Shown here in pieces: positions 44,490-57,803 of a stretch of 64,000 nt of DNA. The notes beneath the pieces were generated by a model. The model was given only the letters and a program-made list of their open reading frames with translations, was not told where the DNA came from and made no database searches. The stretch comes from Actinostola sp. cb2023. Its lineage: Eukaryota > Cnidaria > Anthozoa > Actiniaria > Actinostolidae. Within the stretch, counting starts at the first letter, position 1. The number at the start of each line of letters is the position of its first letter. Location: the NCBI GenBank assembly GCA_033675265.1, contig JAUJYZ010000879.1:1-64000 (forward strand). The letters run 5' to 3'. The translations under genes and the position numbers were made by a program.

Positions 44490-47250
44490 TTACGGAAAAC
44501 TTGGAAAATTTCCACCCGGGAACATGGATTTAGGATTTTACGGATTCATCAGATTATCCATACTGGCATTTGTCAACTGTTGCTGTAATATAAATTATGA
44601 AAAATAATTAAAATTTAATAGGTAGTTCAGTAGGGGGTGAGGGAGATAGGGAAACTAGAATAAATTATCGTTGAATGTCATTAGGTGTCATTCAGTACAA
44701 TGCTTTTTAATATAATTATAAAGCTTATATTTTTTTGTTTACAGACGTTTACATGCCAAACCACATAGCCATGGCTATTCCTACAAAACAACACCATCAC
44801 TTGTTTAAATTTAGCTGAAACCGTGACCTGTTTAAAATATAAAATAAACAAATATTCAAAATTTCCTCCATACTGAAGCCATTTAAAAGTAGTTCAAAAT
44901 AAGTGCTGAATCGATCGGGGAGAACTGATTATTTTGGCTGCATTGGCACAGAGGGCAAATCGAGAGAAAATCAAGAAATTTCTGTTCATATTTCATGATT
45001 TGTTTATCAAACACCCACAAACTCAAATGTGTTGGCAAATGACTATAAAAGTTATATAAAAAACCGCTTGTAATAGGAATTGTGTAGCGTGTTTTAATTA
45101 CCGATGTGGCAGGTACTAATTTTCAGTTTGGCGAGCTTGGTACAGGCATCCCGCAACACGGAATTCGAAACACATCGCCTTCACAATCGAGCAGAATTTG
45201 ATCGTATTATCAAACCTTTCAAGAACTTCTCAACCATAATTAGAAATAATTATGTCTTTATCCCTCTTTTAAGTAGTTAAGTATAGATTCTTCAAACAAC
45301 AACACTATCACCTGAACACTATATTATTAATTGATAGTTAGAGGAGCAAATGAATCAGTTAAATTATCATTTTAATCGACTGCAAAAGAAATTTTAGGTA
45401 GGTACATGTAGAAAAACAATACGCATGGCGTCGATATCATAAGCCGTATTTTGAAAACAAACTTCAAAACTGCGCATTTTCATTTTTTTCTCAATTTCTC
45501 ATTAATGAAATATGAAAACAGTACGGTTTCCGGCCTCAACGCAGTGTTTTTCTAGATTTTTGTTTTGAAATATTGTTAGACCTCTTGATTAATTCAAATT
45601 GCGTTTTTCTAGGATGGATTTTTGAAGCGCAAATTTCGTTTGCTATTTGAAGTACTGTTTAACGAAATGATAAGGTGTTAAACTTAATTCTGGGACTGAG
45701 AAAGCCACAAGTGTTGCAGCCTCTTAATTTAGCGCTGTTTATCAGCCAGCTTCTTGTGTAATTGATAAATTATTGCTATTATCGAATTAGCTACGGGTAG
45801 AGAAAGATGCAAATTGATACACGCAATCAAGTTTTCATCTTTTCACTATTATTATTCGCTATGACTAAATAAAGTTCATAAGCAATCTATACACGTAAAA
45901 TAGCTGTCCCCGTCCGGCTCCCCAGTGCAGATATTGGAGCCTACGTACTGAGAACCAAAGAGGACGTAAACAATTAGCCGCAAGCTTAACAGGCTTGTGT
46001 CGTGTGTTCAAAATCGAGCCAACACAATCACAACGGCAAACACAAGAAAATGAACAACATGTTGATCCTTGCGTCTTGTACTTGCATTTTGTGCTTGCGC
46101 TTCAGCTTGCACCGCCAACCCGATCGATTTCACAGTGGAATGTGCTTGCGTTTATATGCTTGTCTTCTCCAGGCTATAAACACGAAATGCAATTGACATG
46201 AATTAGGGATGAATTGGACGCTTTTCTTGACTGAAAACAATTGTAATTTTTAAAACACTCGTGCAATTAACAGTCACGTTGAACTATTGTTTGTTGATTG
46301 GCGAAATCTGGAGTTTTCGTTCTTATTTCATTACATCAATTCCTTCATTCACTTGCTCATTTATTCATTCATTCACTTTTACGTCTTTTTTTCTTTCCTG
46401 ATTTTTAAAATTATTTCCTTTTATGCCATCTCTTCTCGTATACAGGTAACATTATTACAATTATTATACGTACATGCCGTTTTTCGGTGAAAAGTACATT
46501 ATCAAACAGAATAATAAAACGTAAGGCTACGTTGCCCAAGGTGTGAAAAATTAATCCAACATGCAGTGCAGTTATCTAAAAGCATTCAGCCTTACAAACA
46601 CGCAAGCGTTTCATTGCTCTTAATTATATTTCTCAATTTTGACTGAATATTTCAGCTCAAATCAGGTAATTGCTAAAAACAACTTTTATTTCACACAAAG
46701 GTATGTTCCCATAATGCATTGCATGTTATAATTATTCGGATGCGAGCGCAGACTAATGTACGCGGAGAGGTACCTTTTTAAGTCAGTAGTGGATTATGTA
46801 ATCTACGAGTTATAGGGATGATTATTATTATATAGTATTATTATTATTATTATTATGACATTGAGACTTTCATTAGGTTGCCGCTGAAGTATATCGCATG
46901 CTCACAACTTTGGGGGCAGGTGTGGGGGCAGGTGTGGGGGGAGGTGTGGTAATTGACGAGTTGGTCAACGGGTGCCCTTGATTCAGGTGACTAGCTCGTA
47001 GATCGAAATAATGTTCTCTAAGTTTCCGGGAAAAAAGATACTTGATGATGATGAAGACTTTATTTCAAGAGGGTAACACATAAAAGTGAAATACACTTAC
47101 AAACTTGTGGCCCTCACTAAACTTAATTATAGTGATTGTTTTTAATTGATATTTTTAACTACAATCCAGTGCATAAAGTACTTTTGTAATTATAATAATA
47201 TCAATGGTTAAAGGAAATCTATAACACTGTATAAAAGAGTATTTAACTTT
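44490..47250. other. boule upstream region (right arm), noncoding
   Basis: Mirror of 22400-25150, with the ATT microsatellite near 46820-46856 and a GGGGGCAGGTGTG short repeat near 46910-46945. No gene recognised. Confidence 0.5.
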
Positions 47251-47251
47251 A

Positions 47252-47281
47252 CTGACGTTTCGAGTTTTATCCCTTCGCAAG
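47252..47281 (-). ncRNA. degenerate hammerhead-like motif (right arm)
   Basis: Mirror of 22355-22385. Confidence 0.35.
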
Positions 47282-47695
47282 AAAAATATCTGTGCGAACA
47301 CTGATATGATATTAAATTAATAAACACTTCAATTCAGAGATTTTTTCTGGATTTTCTGCACTCTGCGAACTCATTAAAAACCAACGAAGTTATCCATAAG
47401 GGCGCGGGAGTACTCAGTCCATTAGCAACTAGACAGACTAGTTGTAATTGCAATTGTGTCATTACTTACATTGCTTCGCCACATGGGCAGGAAAACCCCA
47501 CAGAGCTAGACTCCATCACGGGGACCCAGTTGAGAGCAGACACTGAGAGTGGTCACTGCCAGAGGTTTGTTTACGTCCTCAGTGGATCTTTTACGTCCCT
47601 CCCGGGCTCCTATTCAAGTGTAGTGTAGTGTGGAGAGACGGGACGCCATTTTACGTGGTCATCCGAGCCACGCGAAGGTCTAACCATTTGTAGAT

Positions 47696-47743
47696 GTGGT
47701 CCAACCGGGAATCGAACCCCGAACCTCCCGCACAACAGACCAC
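47696..47743 (-). ncRNA. tRNA-like SINE head (right arm)
   Basis: Mirror of 21893-21940; the B box is unchanged. Confidence 0.45.
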
Positions 47744-47900
47744 ATGTGATCAATCTAGACTAACAATAATGCGAGATAAAAATCCACTACCACAAATTAA
47801 CCTGTTCTACGAGTAACCTCACAATCCTCTCAAGTCAAAATTGATGTCATATTCGTGACGTCACGGTGTCCTTTGATTACTCCTTGTCAGCCTTGGATTC

Positions 47901-48010
47901 TTTCAGTTCCTATTTCACTGCGATAACTGTGGGAGGTACAGACGCACTTTCAAGGGAGAGATTTGAAAAGGACACTTGAACAAGGTAAATATCGATGGAT
48001 GTGAACATTG
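47901..48010. repeat. direct repeat at LINE 5' side (right arm)
   Basis: Mirror of 21626-21735. Confidence 0.5.
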
Positions 48011-48227
48011 ATAAGTAGATCCATAGTAATTAGGATTGAGATGTTGATACAAATGTACTGTACATATACTAATTGCGCATTGTATGTTGAGTGTTTTGTA
48101 TTATGCGTATTGTGTTGTAGTGTGTCGTCTGCTGTATCTTTTTGTTTCTGTCGTCAACCAAGTTGTATTACTATGCAAATTCAAGATCTTCAAGTGCGTT
48201 ACAAAAATAGTGTTGGCAAGATAGTAA

Positions 48228-48926
48228 ATGACAATGACTAGTAAAGAACGCTTTTCTCAGAAGAACAAGGAACACCACTTAAAAACTCCTTTACAATTGA
48301 AATGCATTTCACTTAATGTAAGAGGCTTAAACCAACCAATCAAACGAAGAAAAATATTTAGGTGGCTGCACCAGCAAAATACTGATGTAGTTTTCTTACA
48401 AGAAACGTACAGTTCGGAAAAAATAGAACATGTTTGGCGAAGCGAATGGGGTGGAAACGTCTTCTATAGTCACGGATCCAACCACAGCAAAGGAGTTGCT
48501 ATTTTTTTCAACCCTAAATCCGATATTGTTGTAAAAAAAATCGTTAAATGATAAAAACGGAAGATATATGATTTTCCACGTAACGATTGATGAAGTTCAT
48601 TTCACGCTGTGCAATGTTTATCTACCTAACGAAGCAAAAAATCAATGTATTTTTCTTGAAGAGTTAATGAAGAAAATGGATGAATTCCCAGAAGAACACA
48701 TTCTTATCGGAGGTGATTTCTGAATTGCCCTTTGACTAATAAGGACAAAAAAGGTGGTTCTGACAATCAAACAAAACAAGCTGTTGTTGAATCTATAAAC
48801 AAACTAATGACCAAATTCAATCTTAAGGATATCTGGAGAATAAAACATCCTGATCTTCAACGTTTTTCATGGAGAGACAAAGCTGTTAAGTTCCAGTCCC
48901 GTCTAGATTATATTACTTTCTTATAA
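48228..48926 (+). pseudogene. LINE endonuclease (right arm)
   Basis: Here EHVWRSE continues in frame into WGGNVFYS, which the left arm breaks. An extra A in the run at 48531-48540 then stops the frame after DIVVKK, where the left arm reads on. The 2-bp lesion right after GDF (about 48718-48722) is shared. So each arm has its own homopolymer break, plus one common mutation. Confidence 0.85.
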
Positions 48927-48927
48927 G

Positions 48928-49882
48928 TAATACCATGGCACTGAGGGATATTAGTGATTAAATGTCCCCGAAGCCGAGGGAAGTTTAGTGGAAGTCCCGA
49001 GACTCCGGGCGAGGGACTTTTACTAAACTTCCCGAGGCTGAGGGACATTTAATCACTAATATCCCGAAGAAGCCATGGTATTAGTTTGTAATACCATGAT
49101 CACCGAGGAAATGGACAAAAATACAGGCTTGAGTTAACGGCGCAAAGGAGAATATATTATAGTGTTTTGTGAAAGAGTCTTGATTAGACTGTACTCTGGG
49201 GAATGCTTCATGTTGCACATCTTTGTTTCATTTACACAATAAAAGAGTATAAATTAGTTATAGTAAGGAGTACCTGAAGGTAAACAGATCAGAAATGGCG
49301 GAAGGTCGGTTTACTTTTATGAGAGATGACGAAGTGGAGCAAGTAAGAGAGAATACGGTTCCTCAAAATACTAAAAAGCACATACAGAAAAAGAGGAAAG
49401 TGCCAACTCATTGTGTGAACAAATAACAGAAATAGGTCTAATCAAATATCCTTTGAATTCGACTTTTGTGCATTTCTTCTATTGCGCATGCGTTAACGAT
49501 GTTGTGGATATCAAAATACCACTGTATTGAGCTTCACACATCCCACACGTCTTGAATGCTCGAGTCGTCATAAGTAGAGGAGCGATTAAATACTATTTGG
49601 TTTGCTCTTGGGTCCCAATGATTGTGTGTACACCTGGTGTATATGAGGGACTGACTTGCATCCTCATGCATAGTAATGAGGGATATTTAGTCTAAATGTC
49701 CCTCATGAATATAATCATGAGGGACATTTAGTCTAAATTTCCCTCATGATTGTATTCATGAGGGACATTTAGTCTAAATTTCCCTCATTACTATGCATGA
49801 GCGATGCTTGACTTAGAGCTTTCGCGAGGGATGTTAGTTGTTAAATGTCCCTCGTGGAACAATGAAAACCGAGGTGATCATG
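48928..49882. mobile_element. hairpin-rich insertion in LINE (right arm)
   Basis: Mirror of 19753-20707; both hairpin clusters are retained. Confidence 0.7.
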
Positions 49883-50572
49883 GTATTATATTATTTAAAC
49901 ACCTTATCAAAGATACAGAAAATTGTCAAATACTCTACTTTCCCCACTCCGATCATTCCGCAGTCTCCATTTCTCTCAAAACAAAAGAACTAAAACAAGA
50001 AAGAGGACCAGGTTTTTGGAAGTTCAACAGTTCTCTGCTAAAAGACAAAATTTTCACAGAAGCGATTCGTAAACATATCCAATTTATTACACAAAAGTAT
50101 AACTCACTAACTAATAATTGTTTGAAATGGGATATGATTAAAATGGAGATTGGGATCTTTACAAGATCGTACTGCAAAAAGAAATCCCGTCAAAAACGAG
50201 ACGAAGAAACAGAGCTCCTAGCGACATTAACCAAATGACAAAACAGAAAATGAGACAATTAGAACGAGACTAATAAAACAGTCCGAATCCATCAAAGGTA
50301 ATCTTGACCAAATACTCAACGAAAAGGTCAAAGGAACAATACTGCGAAGTAAAGTGAGATGGTACGAGGATGGTGAGAGAAATTCAAAATACTTCTATAA
50401 TCTTGAAAAAAGAAATTTTAACAAAAAACATATAACAAAACTAGGAAACAAAGTCATAGAGGAACCCAGTGAAATACTAAAGGAAGAAGAAAAGTTCTAC
50501 CAAAATTTATATAAATCAGAGACCAAAATCAATGAACAACAAGAAGTTTTTTTAACTCGACCAATAAACTAA
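49804..50572 (+). pseudogene. LINE ORF2 linker, end of endonuclease to RT (right arm)
   Basis: Two frames (49804-50238, 50354-50572). The first 60-80 bp of the first frame lie in the insertion; from about 49890 it reads HLIKDTENCQ and FPHSDHSAVSISL (the SDH active-site motif). The second has DGERNSKYFYNLEKRN. The breaks near 50238 and 50572 are shared with the left arm. Confidence 0.75.
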
Positions 50573-50673
50573 CACCAGAACAAAAAAATGCATGTGAAGG
50601 TGTATTAACGGCACAAGAGTGCTATTCAGCGCTGAAACAGTTTACAAACAATAAGTCGCCAGGAACTGATGGT

Positions 50674-51741
50674 TTGACTACAGAATTTTATATATTTTTC
50701 TGGGACGAGCTAAAGGATACCCTGGTTCACTGCTTCAACACAGCTTATCAATCAGGAAAACTGAGCATAAGTCAAAGACAAGGTGTAATTACTCTAGTAC
50801 CCAAAAAGAAACAGAAAAAAGAGTACCTTGAAAATTGGCGCCCAATTACATTATTAAATGTCGATTACAAAATAGCGACAAAAGCTATCGCAAAACGAAT
50901 GGAAAACGTTCTCCAAAATATAATAAACCCAAATCAAACAGGATATGTTAAAGGAAGATACATAGGAGAAAACATTCGTCTCATTTCAGATATAATGGAA
51001 TATACAACAAAAAATGAACAAGCCGGAATTGCTATGTTCCTAGATTTTAGGAAAGCCTTCGATACTATAGAATGGTCCTTTCAGATTGAAAAAACATTGG
51101 TACTGTTCGATTTCGGGCCAGATCTGATCCGGTGGGTCAAAACCTTTTACACAGATATTTCTAGCTGCACTATAAACAACGGTTTTGCTTCAAAATTTTT
51201 TACTCTAGAACGTGGCGTTAGGCAAGGTTGCCCTTTATCAGGATTACTTTTTGTTATAGGAATAGAAGCTCTGTCAATAGCAGTAAACAACGATCAAAGA
51301 ATTAAGGGTATAAAGTTATATGATAACGAAGTGAAGTTGTCACAGTATGCTGATGACACAACCTGTTTCCTATATGATGAGACTTCTGCAAAACATTTAC
51401 TTGAAGTAATAGATTCTTTTGGAAAGGCATCAGGCCTTAAACTAAACAAAAACAAAACCGAAGCACTATGGTTAGGTACCAAACGATTCAGTAAAGATAA
51501 ACCGCTTGAGTGTAAATGGCCAACAGAACCGGTGCTTGCTTTAGGGGTATTCTTTACTTATAACACGACATTAGCAATGAAATTAATTTTTTTTGACAAA
51601 TTAGACAATTTGAAAAGCTGTCTTTCTACATGGGAAAAGCGTAAATTAACACTGTACGGCCGAATAAATATAGTAAAAACCCTAGGTCTTTCTAAGTTAG
51701 TATACAATACGTCAGTTTTACCAATCCCAATACCAAGCATG
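50674..51741 (+). pseudogene. LINE reverse transcriptase, longest intact stretch
   Basis: An open frame of 356 codons up to the TTAA element covers most of the RT: NWRPITLLN (about residue 54), motif A FLDFRKAFD (about 122), motif B RQGCPLSGLLF (about 184), catalytic YADDT (51346-51360), GLKLNKNKTEALWLGT and the thumb-like LTLYGRINIVKTLGLSKLVYN. It then runs 26 codons into the inserted element and stops at 51822. The N-terminal SPGTDG lies in the same frame just before the first Met. The left arm differs by one T in the run at 18539-18545. It cannot work alone: the endonuclease is broken and the C-terminus is cut off. Confidence 0.85.
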
Positions 51742-52432
51742 TTAAGGCCTGGGTCTCCAGAGGGAATCCACCCCCCGCATAGATTTAATATCTTTCGCTT
51801 AAAAAAGCAGGTTTGTGTTTAAATCTGCATGATTTTCATGTCGTATACGATGGGAATTGCTTCATGTAAAGGATCTGGACATGTTTTGGTATAGTAGTGA
51901 TATCGGTTGGTTGTCACGTGACCATAAACCCGCCAAAAATAACGTAAAAATACGGGCCGACTTTATCACGTTTATTACCAAACGTTTTTGGTGTTAAATC
52001 ATTAAGCCCGTTGAAACAAACAATAATCCGTGTGGAATGGATGTCTACAGATTTGTGGTACTGAGAAAAATAAAACACAAAATTGAAAAACATGGTCACG
52101 TGACCTGTTTTGTCGATTATCTCACAAACAAGCAACGAGGGACATCCATTCCAGGCAGAATTGAAAAGGTCTCTACAAATGTCATTCATTAATGCATTAT
52201 TGATCATTCCTAGAAAAGTTTCTATACGGCCCATTTTCAACTGAATTTCTTAAAACTTCAAGACCACGTGGTCGGTCACGTGACGCATCTTATACCATCA
52301 TCACCACTAAATTTTAAACATTTCAAGGGACTAAAGTATTTGGCCGAGTTTTATTCTCAAAGCCTTACTATTCTTTCTGTAGTAAATAAAATCGTGATTT
52401 TATGCTAATCAGGCACAAGACCCAGGCCTTAA
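51742..52432. mobile_element. TTAA-bounded E-box element, copy 2 (right arm)
   Basis: Mirror of 17201-17891, 691 bp in both arms, with CACGTG at the mirrored positions (near 51915, 52097, 52265 and 52277). Confidence 0.75.
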
Positions 52433-53030
52433 CATGCTTGATATAAAACGAAATTTGCCGCACCCACAGCTGAAAAAAGGATGCTAGAGCTCGGTTTAAA
52501 TGAAGAAGATCTAAAAAAATATTTACACTAACCTTTTCAATGCGACCAGGGAAATAAAACTATCAATGTTTCAATTCAAAATTAATCATAACATCTTAGC
52601 CACAAATGTTACATTATATAAATATAAGCTCTCTGACACTGAAATGTGTCCGTTCTGCAAAGTTGAACGGCATACAATTCAACATTTCTTTGTTAATTGC
52701 GATAAAGCAATGAGCTTCTGGAAGCACTTCCAGAAGTGGTGTTTGAAAGAAGAACAAAGGAAAACGTAAAACTCAAAATAACCCACATATTATACGGCTT
52801 TTTTCAGTGAGACCACAAAATATAGGAAACTACTTAACCACGTCCTGATAATAGCTAAATATACACAATACATCGCATTCATCAACAACGGTGAATACAC
52901 GTTTGACAGTTTCCTTGTTCTTCTTCAAAAGAAAGCAAAGATAGAAGAAGAAAATCTACGTATGAAAAGCCACACAAATAGTGTTAAAAAGAAACCAACG
53001 CAACTAAAGATCTTACTAGAATCCTCTTAA
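52433..53030 (+). pseudogene. LINE C-terminal Cys/His region (right arm)
   Basis: Carries the MCPFCKVERH...NCD block at about 52644-52700. Extra A at about 52519 and a missing base near 52740 (WCLKEEQ instead of WWFERTK) give frame breaks not present on the left. Confidence 0.7.
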
Positions 53031-54248
53031 ATACCCATAGTCTGCGACAATAATTTATTAGTATGTAGTCCTTGTTGTATGTTGGTGTTCAGTTTTTGTT
53101 TCACTATCTTTCAATTACACACAACATATCAAACTTATGTTATACAAAAGGTCATTGTTTCACATATGCAGATGAGGCGAGTCTTGTTTAGGCGAAAAAC
53201 AGCATGATTTTGATACATTTTTGCTTTTTACTGCATTGTTAAAAATACAAATCAAAAACCTACCAACGGAATATAAAAGACGAATATGTAAGGAATGAAT
53301 AAGCTGGCAATTCAAGCACAAATAGAGATGTTTGAAGGTGGCATTTTCCGTTTCTTCAAAGTCAATCGAACTGAAATCTCTGAAGAGATATAGGAGAGCG
53401 TGACATACGCTGCACACAAAATCCCTCTGAATTCTTTGGGAATTGTGTCAATCAAAAACCTACCGCCGGATTCTAATGCTCTGTAATTGTACGCGCATTT
53501 TGATATAAAATACATGTATATTAAACTTAATTAAGAGGTGGCAAAATGAAATCTAAAACTCTTTGTTTGGTAATTGTGAACATCATATTGGTGCTCTGTA
53601 TCTCGGTCTGTATGTAGAACTGCTACATAGGCCGGCGAATTCGCAAATAAATTATGGCTCGGAAAGGAGGTTTTTTGAAGGCAATTTCCAATATTTACAC
53701 GCACGAGATCAATAAGTTAGTTCGAATTTGTGATATATTTTCCCGTTGAGGAAACATATGCAGCTTTTCCATCCTCTCCTATATTTTAGCTACCTGATTT
53801 ACACATTGTCAAAGGAAAAATATGAATTCAGAAATGATAAACCAGTCACGTACGAATCTGCTTTATTTAGCGGTCATAGTGAACAAATTGCTGGATCAAT
53901 CGGGCCTCACGTGCATTAGTAAACAAAGCATTAACAAAAAACGTTATCCGCGTGATACTGGATCCCAACAGGAGCAAATGTTCAATGATGCAGGACATAA
54001 GTTTGATATGCAAATAATTAATGTACTTATAGTCTAGTATATCATATAAATGTAATACCTTTTTGTGTAATCATAATATTAAGTCTATAATCTACAATTA
54101 AAAAACAAACATACTGTAATTAAGAAAGTGCAAATTGAAATAAACGTATTAAAAAAAAAAAAAAAAAAAAAAAATATTTGGATTGATATACATTATATTT
54201 ACTAAAGCGTCAGGGGATTGTAAATTCGCTTGATTTTTGGTACAATTT

Positions 54249-54355
54249 TTTTCACTGCGTTAGCTCATGTGGGAAGTGCAGACGCACTTTCATGGGGGAA
54301 AAACGCAATGATGTGAAAAAGTCCCTTGACCAGGAAAATACAGCTAGGTGTGAAC
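54249..54355. repeat. direct repeat at LINE 3' side (right arm)
   Basis: Mirror of 15281-15390, with one extra G in GGGGG near 54296. Confidence 0.5.
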
Positions 54356-54753
54356 ATAGATATAAGTACTGATCAGAGTGATTACTGAAGGTCAACTTCC
54401 TATTCCTACGTTTAATTTCACCTTTATCGAGTTTTATTCCAGATTATCATCAGGCGTCCATGCAGTTAAACGGTACGAGGAATTTTCTCTTTGGCGTATA
54501 CATCGATACGAGCCGTTTTTCGCTATATCGACTTTTTTCATAAATATACCATGAAGCTATTATTGACTTTCAGATATCTCGTAATACTGTGTTCTTATCC
54601 AGTTTTTTTCCTTATAACATATTTTCTCAGTCCATCCTCTTAACTGAAGGTTGGTGAGCTAGCTCGAAATCGTAAGTTACTCTAACTCTCCGGCACTATA
54701 TCCTATACAGTCCGCTATATGGGATTTAACTAATAGATGATGACGGCCTTCGT

Positions 54754-54938
54754 GCTATACAAAAATAATGCACGCTGAGGTCTTGAAAGCTGCTAGTGGA
54801 TGCACGAGCGGAGCGCGAATGCATCCAGCAGCTTTCAAGACCTCGGAAGTACATTATTTTTGTACAGAAGCACGGAGAGCCATCTTCTATTCGCTTTATA
54901 ATATAAAATTCGCTTCAAAAACTCATGCATAATTCATG
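54754..54938. repeat. long hairpin and palindromic motif (right arm)
   Basis: Mirror of 14697-14882. Confidence 0.7.
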
Positions 54939-54989
54939 AGCGTTTGCCGGTCCAATTACAGGAACCACATCCATCACGTGAATGACCCT

Positions 54990-55070
54990 TTATACCCGAT
55001 AAAATCATCCTTATTAGTATTCTTTATATAAAGAATACTAATGAAGATGAATCTCTATATAAAGATCCAT
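54990..55070. repeat. short nested hairpins (right arm)
   Basis: Mirror of 14565-14645. Confidence 0.6.
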
Positions 55071-55754
55071 GACTTTATCAGAGATAAAACGTCACTCAAA
55101 TTTATATGAAGACTTACGAGTCTCATAAAGGACAGTCTCACGAACGATCACCACTAAAGATTGTCAGCACCGCATTGCATACTTCTCTTGACACTGGCTC
55201 ATCTTTTACACTTGTGGGATCTTTTTGAGAGTATCAGTAGTATCGGTGCGCATGTGTGAGGCGTTAGAAGCAACACGATACTGCTATATTTGTGTTTTCC
55301 TTGCTGTTTTTTTTAAATGAAATCATCCGAAAATGTATTATTTTGGAAGGTCGTTTTTGAAGCTATTCGCACCAGTCCCTTGCAGAGCGAGTATATAAGG
55401 AACGCCCACTAATCAACTCTGCCCAATTCAAGTAACTAGCGTTCAGTGCGCATCGTCATGGCTGAGCAAGAACAAGCTCCTATCAACGTGTTGTAGGCTC
55501 AAGCTTTGGTAATTCTTGAAGCCCTTGCTCCCCAGTTATAGGTAACTTGCTATGTGAACCCTTTCCCATCCCGCTCATGTTTCTCTTAGAGGTCTTAGAA
55601 TCCCTTCCCTCGTCCTGTTCGTTCAATATTGTCGTCAACCTTCCCGTCCTCTCGCTCACCCAGTTTTGTCCAGTGAATTTTTATTTGCTCACAGAACGTT
55701 TCCTTCTCGGTTCCTTCCCTAATTTTATAATGTATCGACAAAAACTATATGCCC

Positions 55755-56084
55755 CGGCCTGTTTCGGTTGTAATTGAGGTCTGCGAAGACAACTATGCTC
55801 CTGTATCGGTGTAATAATTGAGGTCTGTGTAGACACCTATGCCCCAGTATATCGATAGTTGAGGTCTGAGAAGACTAATTGAGGTCTGTGTAGACACCTA
55901 TATGCCCCAGTATATATATCGATAGTTGAGGTCTGAGAAGACTAATTGAGGTCTGTGTAGACACCTATATGCCCCAGTATATCGATAGTTGAGGTCTGAG
56001 AAGACTAATTGAGGTCTGTGTAGACACCTATGCCCCAGTATATCGATAGTTGAGGTCTGAGAAGACTAATTGAGGTCTGTGTAG
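55755..56084. repeat. 61-67 bp minisatellite (right arm)
   Basis: Mirror of 13551-13880 with the same unit order and lengths. Confidence 0.85.
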
Positions 56085-56584
56085 ATGTTAAGGGAGGCTC
56101 TAGGCAGGCGTTGGGATCGTTGTTTATTCAAGCTCTGGCTGGCTAGGACTAATTACAAGTTGTGGTGCGGTCATCTTTATAGTGACGCACTAATTGTCTA
56201 TCATTATATCAATGTCAGTTTGATCTAGGTTTGTGATTGGCTATATACTATGTGGCCAGTTCTAGATTACAATTATCAAATACGTAGCTAAGTCGTACAA
56301 GTAATCTAAAGATTCTATATTGTTAACTTCTGCAACACTGCAACAAAGTTACACTGTTGGATAGTAATAATTATAAGTTATCTGATTGTGTCTAAACATT
56401 GTAAGTGGAAAATAGGAATAAGACGTTCTGACGAAGTATAGTGTCTTGGGATGTGGTAGATAATTGTATGGGGTCTATGCCAAAATAGGAGGAGACGTAA
56501 TGTTTCAAAGCCGAGAATGTTCGCCGAGGACTGGAAACCCCGTCTAGTCCGAATTCGAGGTTTTGGAACGACTTCTCATACTCA

Positions 56585-57803
56585 TTAAGAGCAGGTGTAT
56601 GAGAAAATCAAGCAAAGTTGGAAATGACAATTTTTCACCCACCTTGAAATTTTGTGTGCAGGTAGACCACCCAGGGGGGTGCACAAAAACGGATTCCCAC
56701 AAAAACACCCCATGTTGGGGTCATCAAATGCATTGTTGCCATAGCAACGGCAATTGTTCGTTCTGGCCCATGTGCCACAAATTCAACTCAAAATGCCCTC
56801 CAGTAAAGGGTAAATGAATGAGGCTCGTTCTCCGGCGCATTTAAACCAATTTCATTAAAATTTGTTCCACAAGCAGGGCAACTCTTCTAGTTTTAAAAAT
56901 AGTCAATCACTACAATTCTCTTTGAGTATTCGCTCAGAAAATCAGCACTTAACGAGGGACCATGTCGGCCATTTTGGTAGACATGAAAAACAGGTTAAAC
57001 TCTTTGGCTGATATCTCCTAAAGTACGCTCTTCTAAGAAATGATACTTTTATCACAGCTTCTATAGACATTGATGTTTTAAATTCTACAAAAAGTTTTTT
57101 GGGGAAAATTATAATTTTACGGTGGGGGTTCGTACCATTTGAGGGAAATGGTCAAAATGTGAAAAATTAGTCTTGTTATAGCTCGATTATTTCACTCAGA
57201 AACTAATTTCATTTACTAAATATCACTATAAAGGCAATTCTTATTATCTCCTAAACACATTCAATCCAATTGTTGAAGGTCTGAAGACGCGAAGTCTGAG
57301 AAATAAATATTCATAAAAGACCTACCTTGCGAATTTGGTCACTTTTCACAATGTCGGTCTAATCAAGGTGATTTTACCCTGATTATTCCACACTCTTGGC
57401 CATACATGGTGCAGTCACTAACAGGCATGAAAAAGCTCTAAATTACAACTTTAAGATGTCCAGATTAAGATAACCTTTGTTTATTCCGCTCACACAAACT
57501 GCACAGTATCGACCAAGTCGTACCGAAGAGCGTAATATTGACGATCACTTCAATCGAAGCAGGAAAATCCCTCCATAGAGCTGCATATATGATCCAAGCA
57601 CTTTGTTACAGACAAAGCAAAACTCATGGTGTATCCTGATTACTGTTATGTGCTGAAATGTTGCCATTAAAACCTTTAAAACGACAGGAAAGTAGTTTCT
57701 TGTTCGTATTGTAAAAACCGGAAATGCCAACCGCTGACCGGAAATGAGACCACTTCGAAACAAAATACCCACCAATAAATCAAGAAAGACGTATTTTTAT
57801 CTA
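56585..57803. mobile_element. fold-back arm, long version (right arm)
   Basis: Mirror of 11832-13050 and inverted partner of 59799-61006. X-box at 56735-56748. Retains the extra 17 bp (CGGATTCCCACAAAAAC region). Confidence 0.85.

Larger units (their letters stand above)
48229..54174 (+). mobile_element. degenerate L1/Tx1-like LINE (right arm)
   Basis: Mirror of 15460-21408, in the order endonuclease, hairpin-rich insertion (48928-49882), RT, TTAA element (51742-52432), Cys/His region (52433-53030), 3' untranslated stretch and A24 tail (54151-54174, one base shorter than the left arm). Confidence 0.85.
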
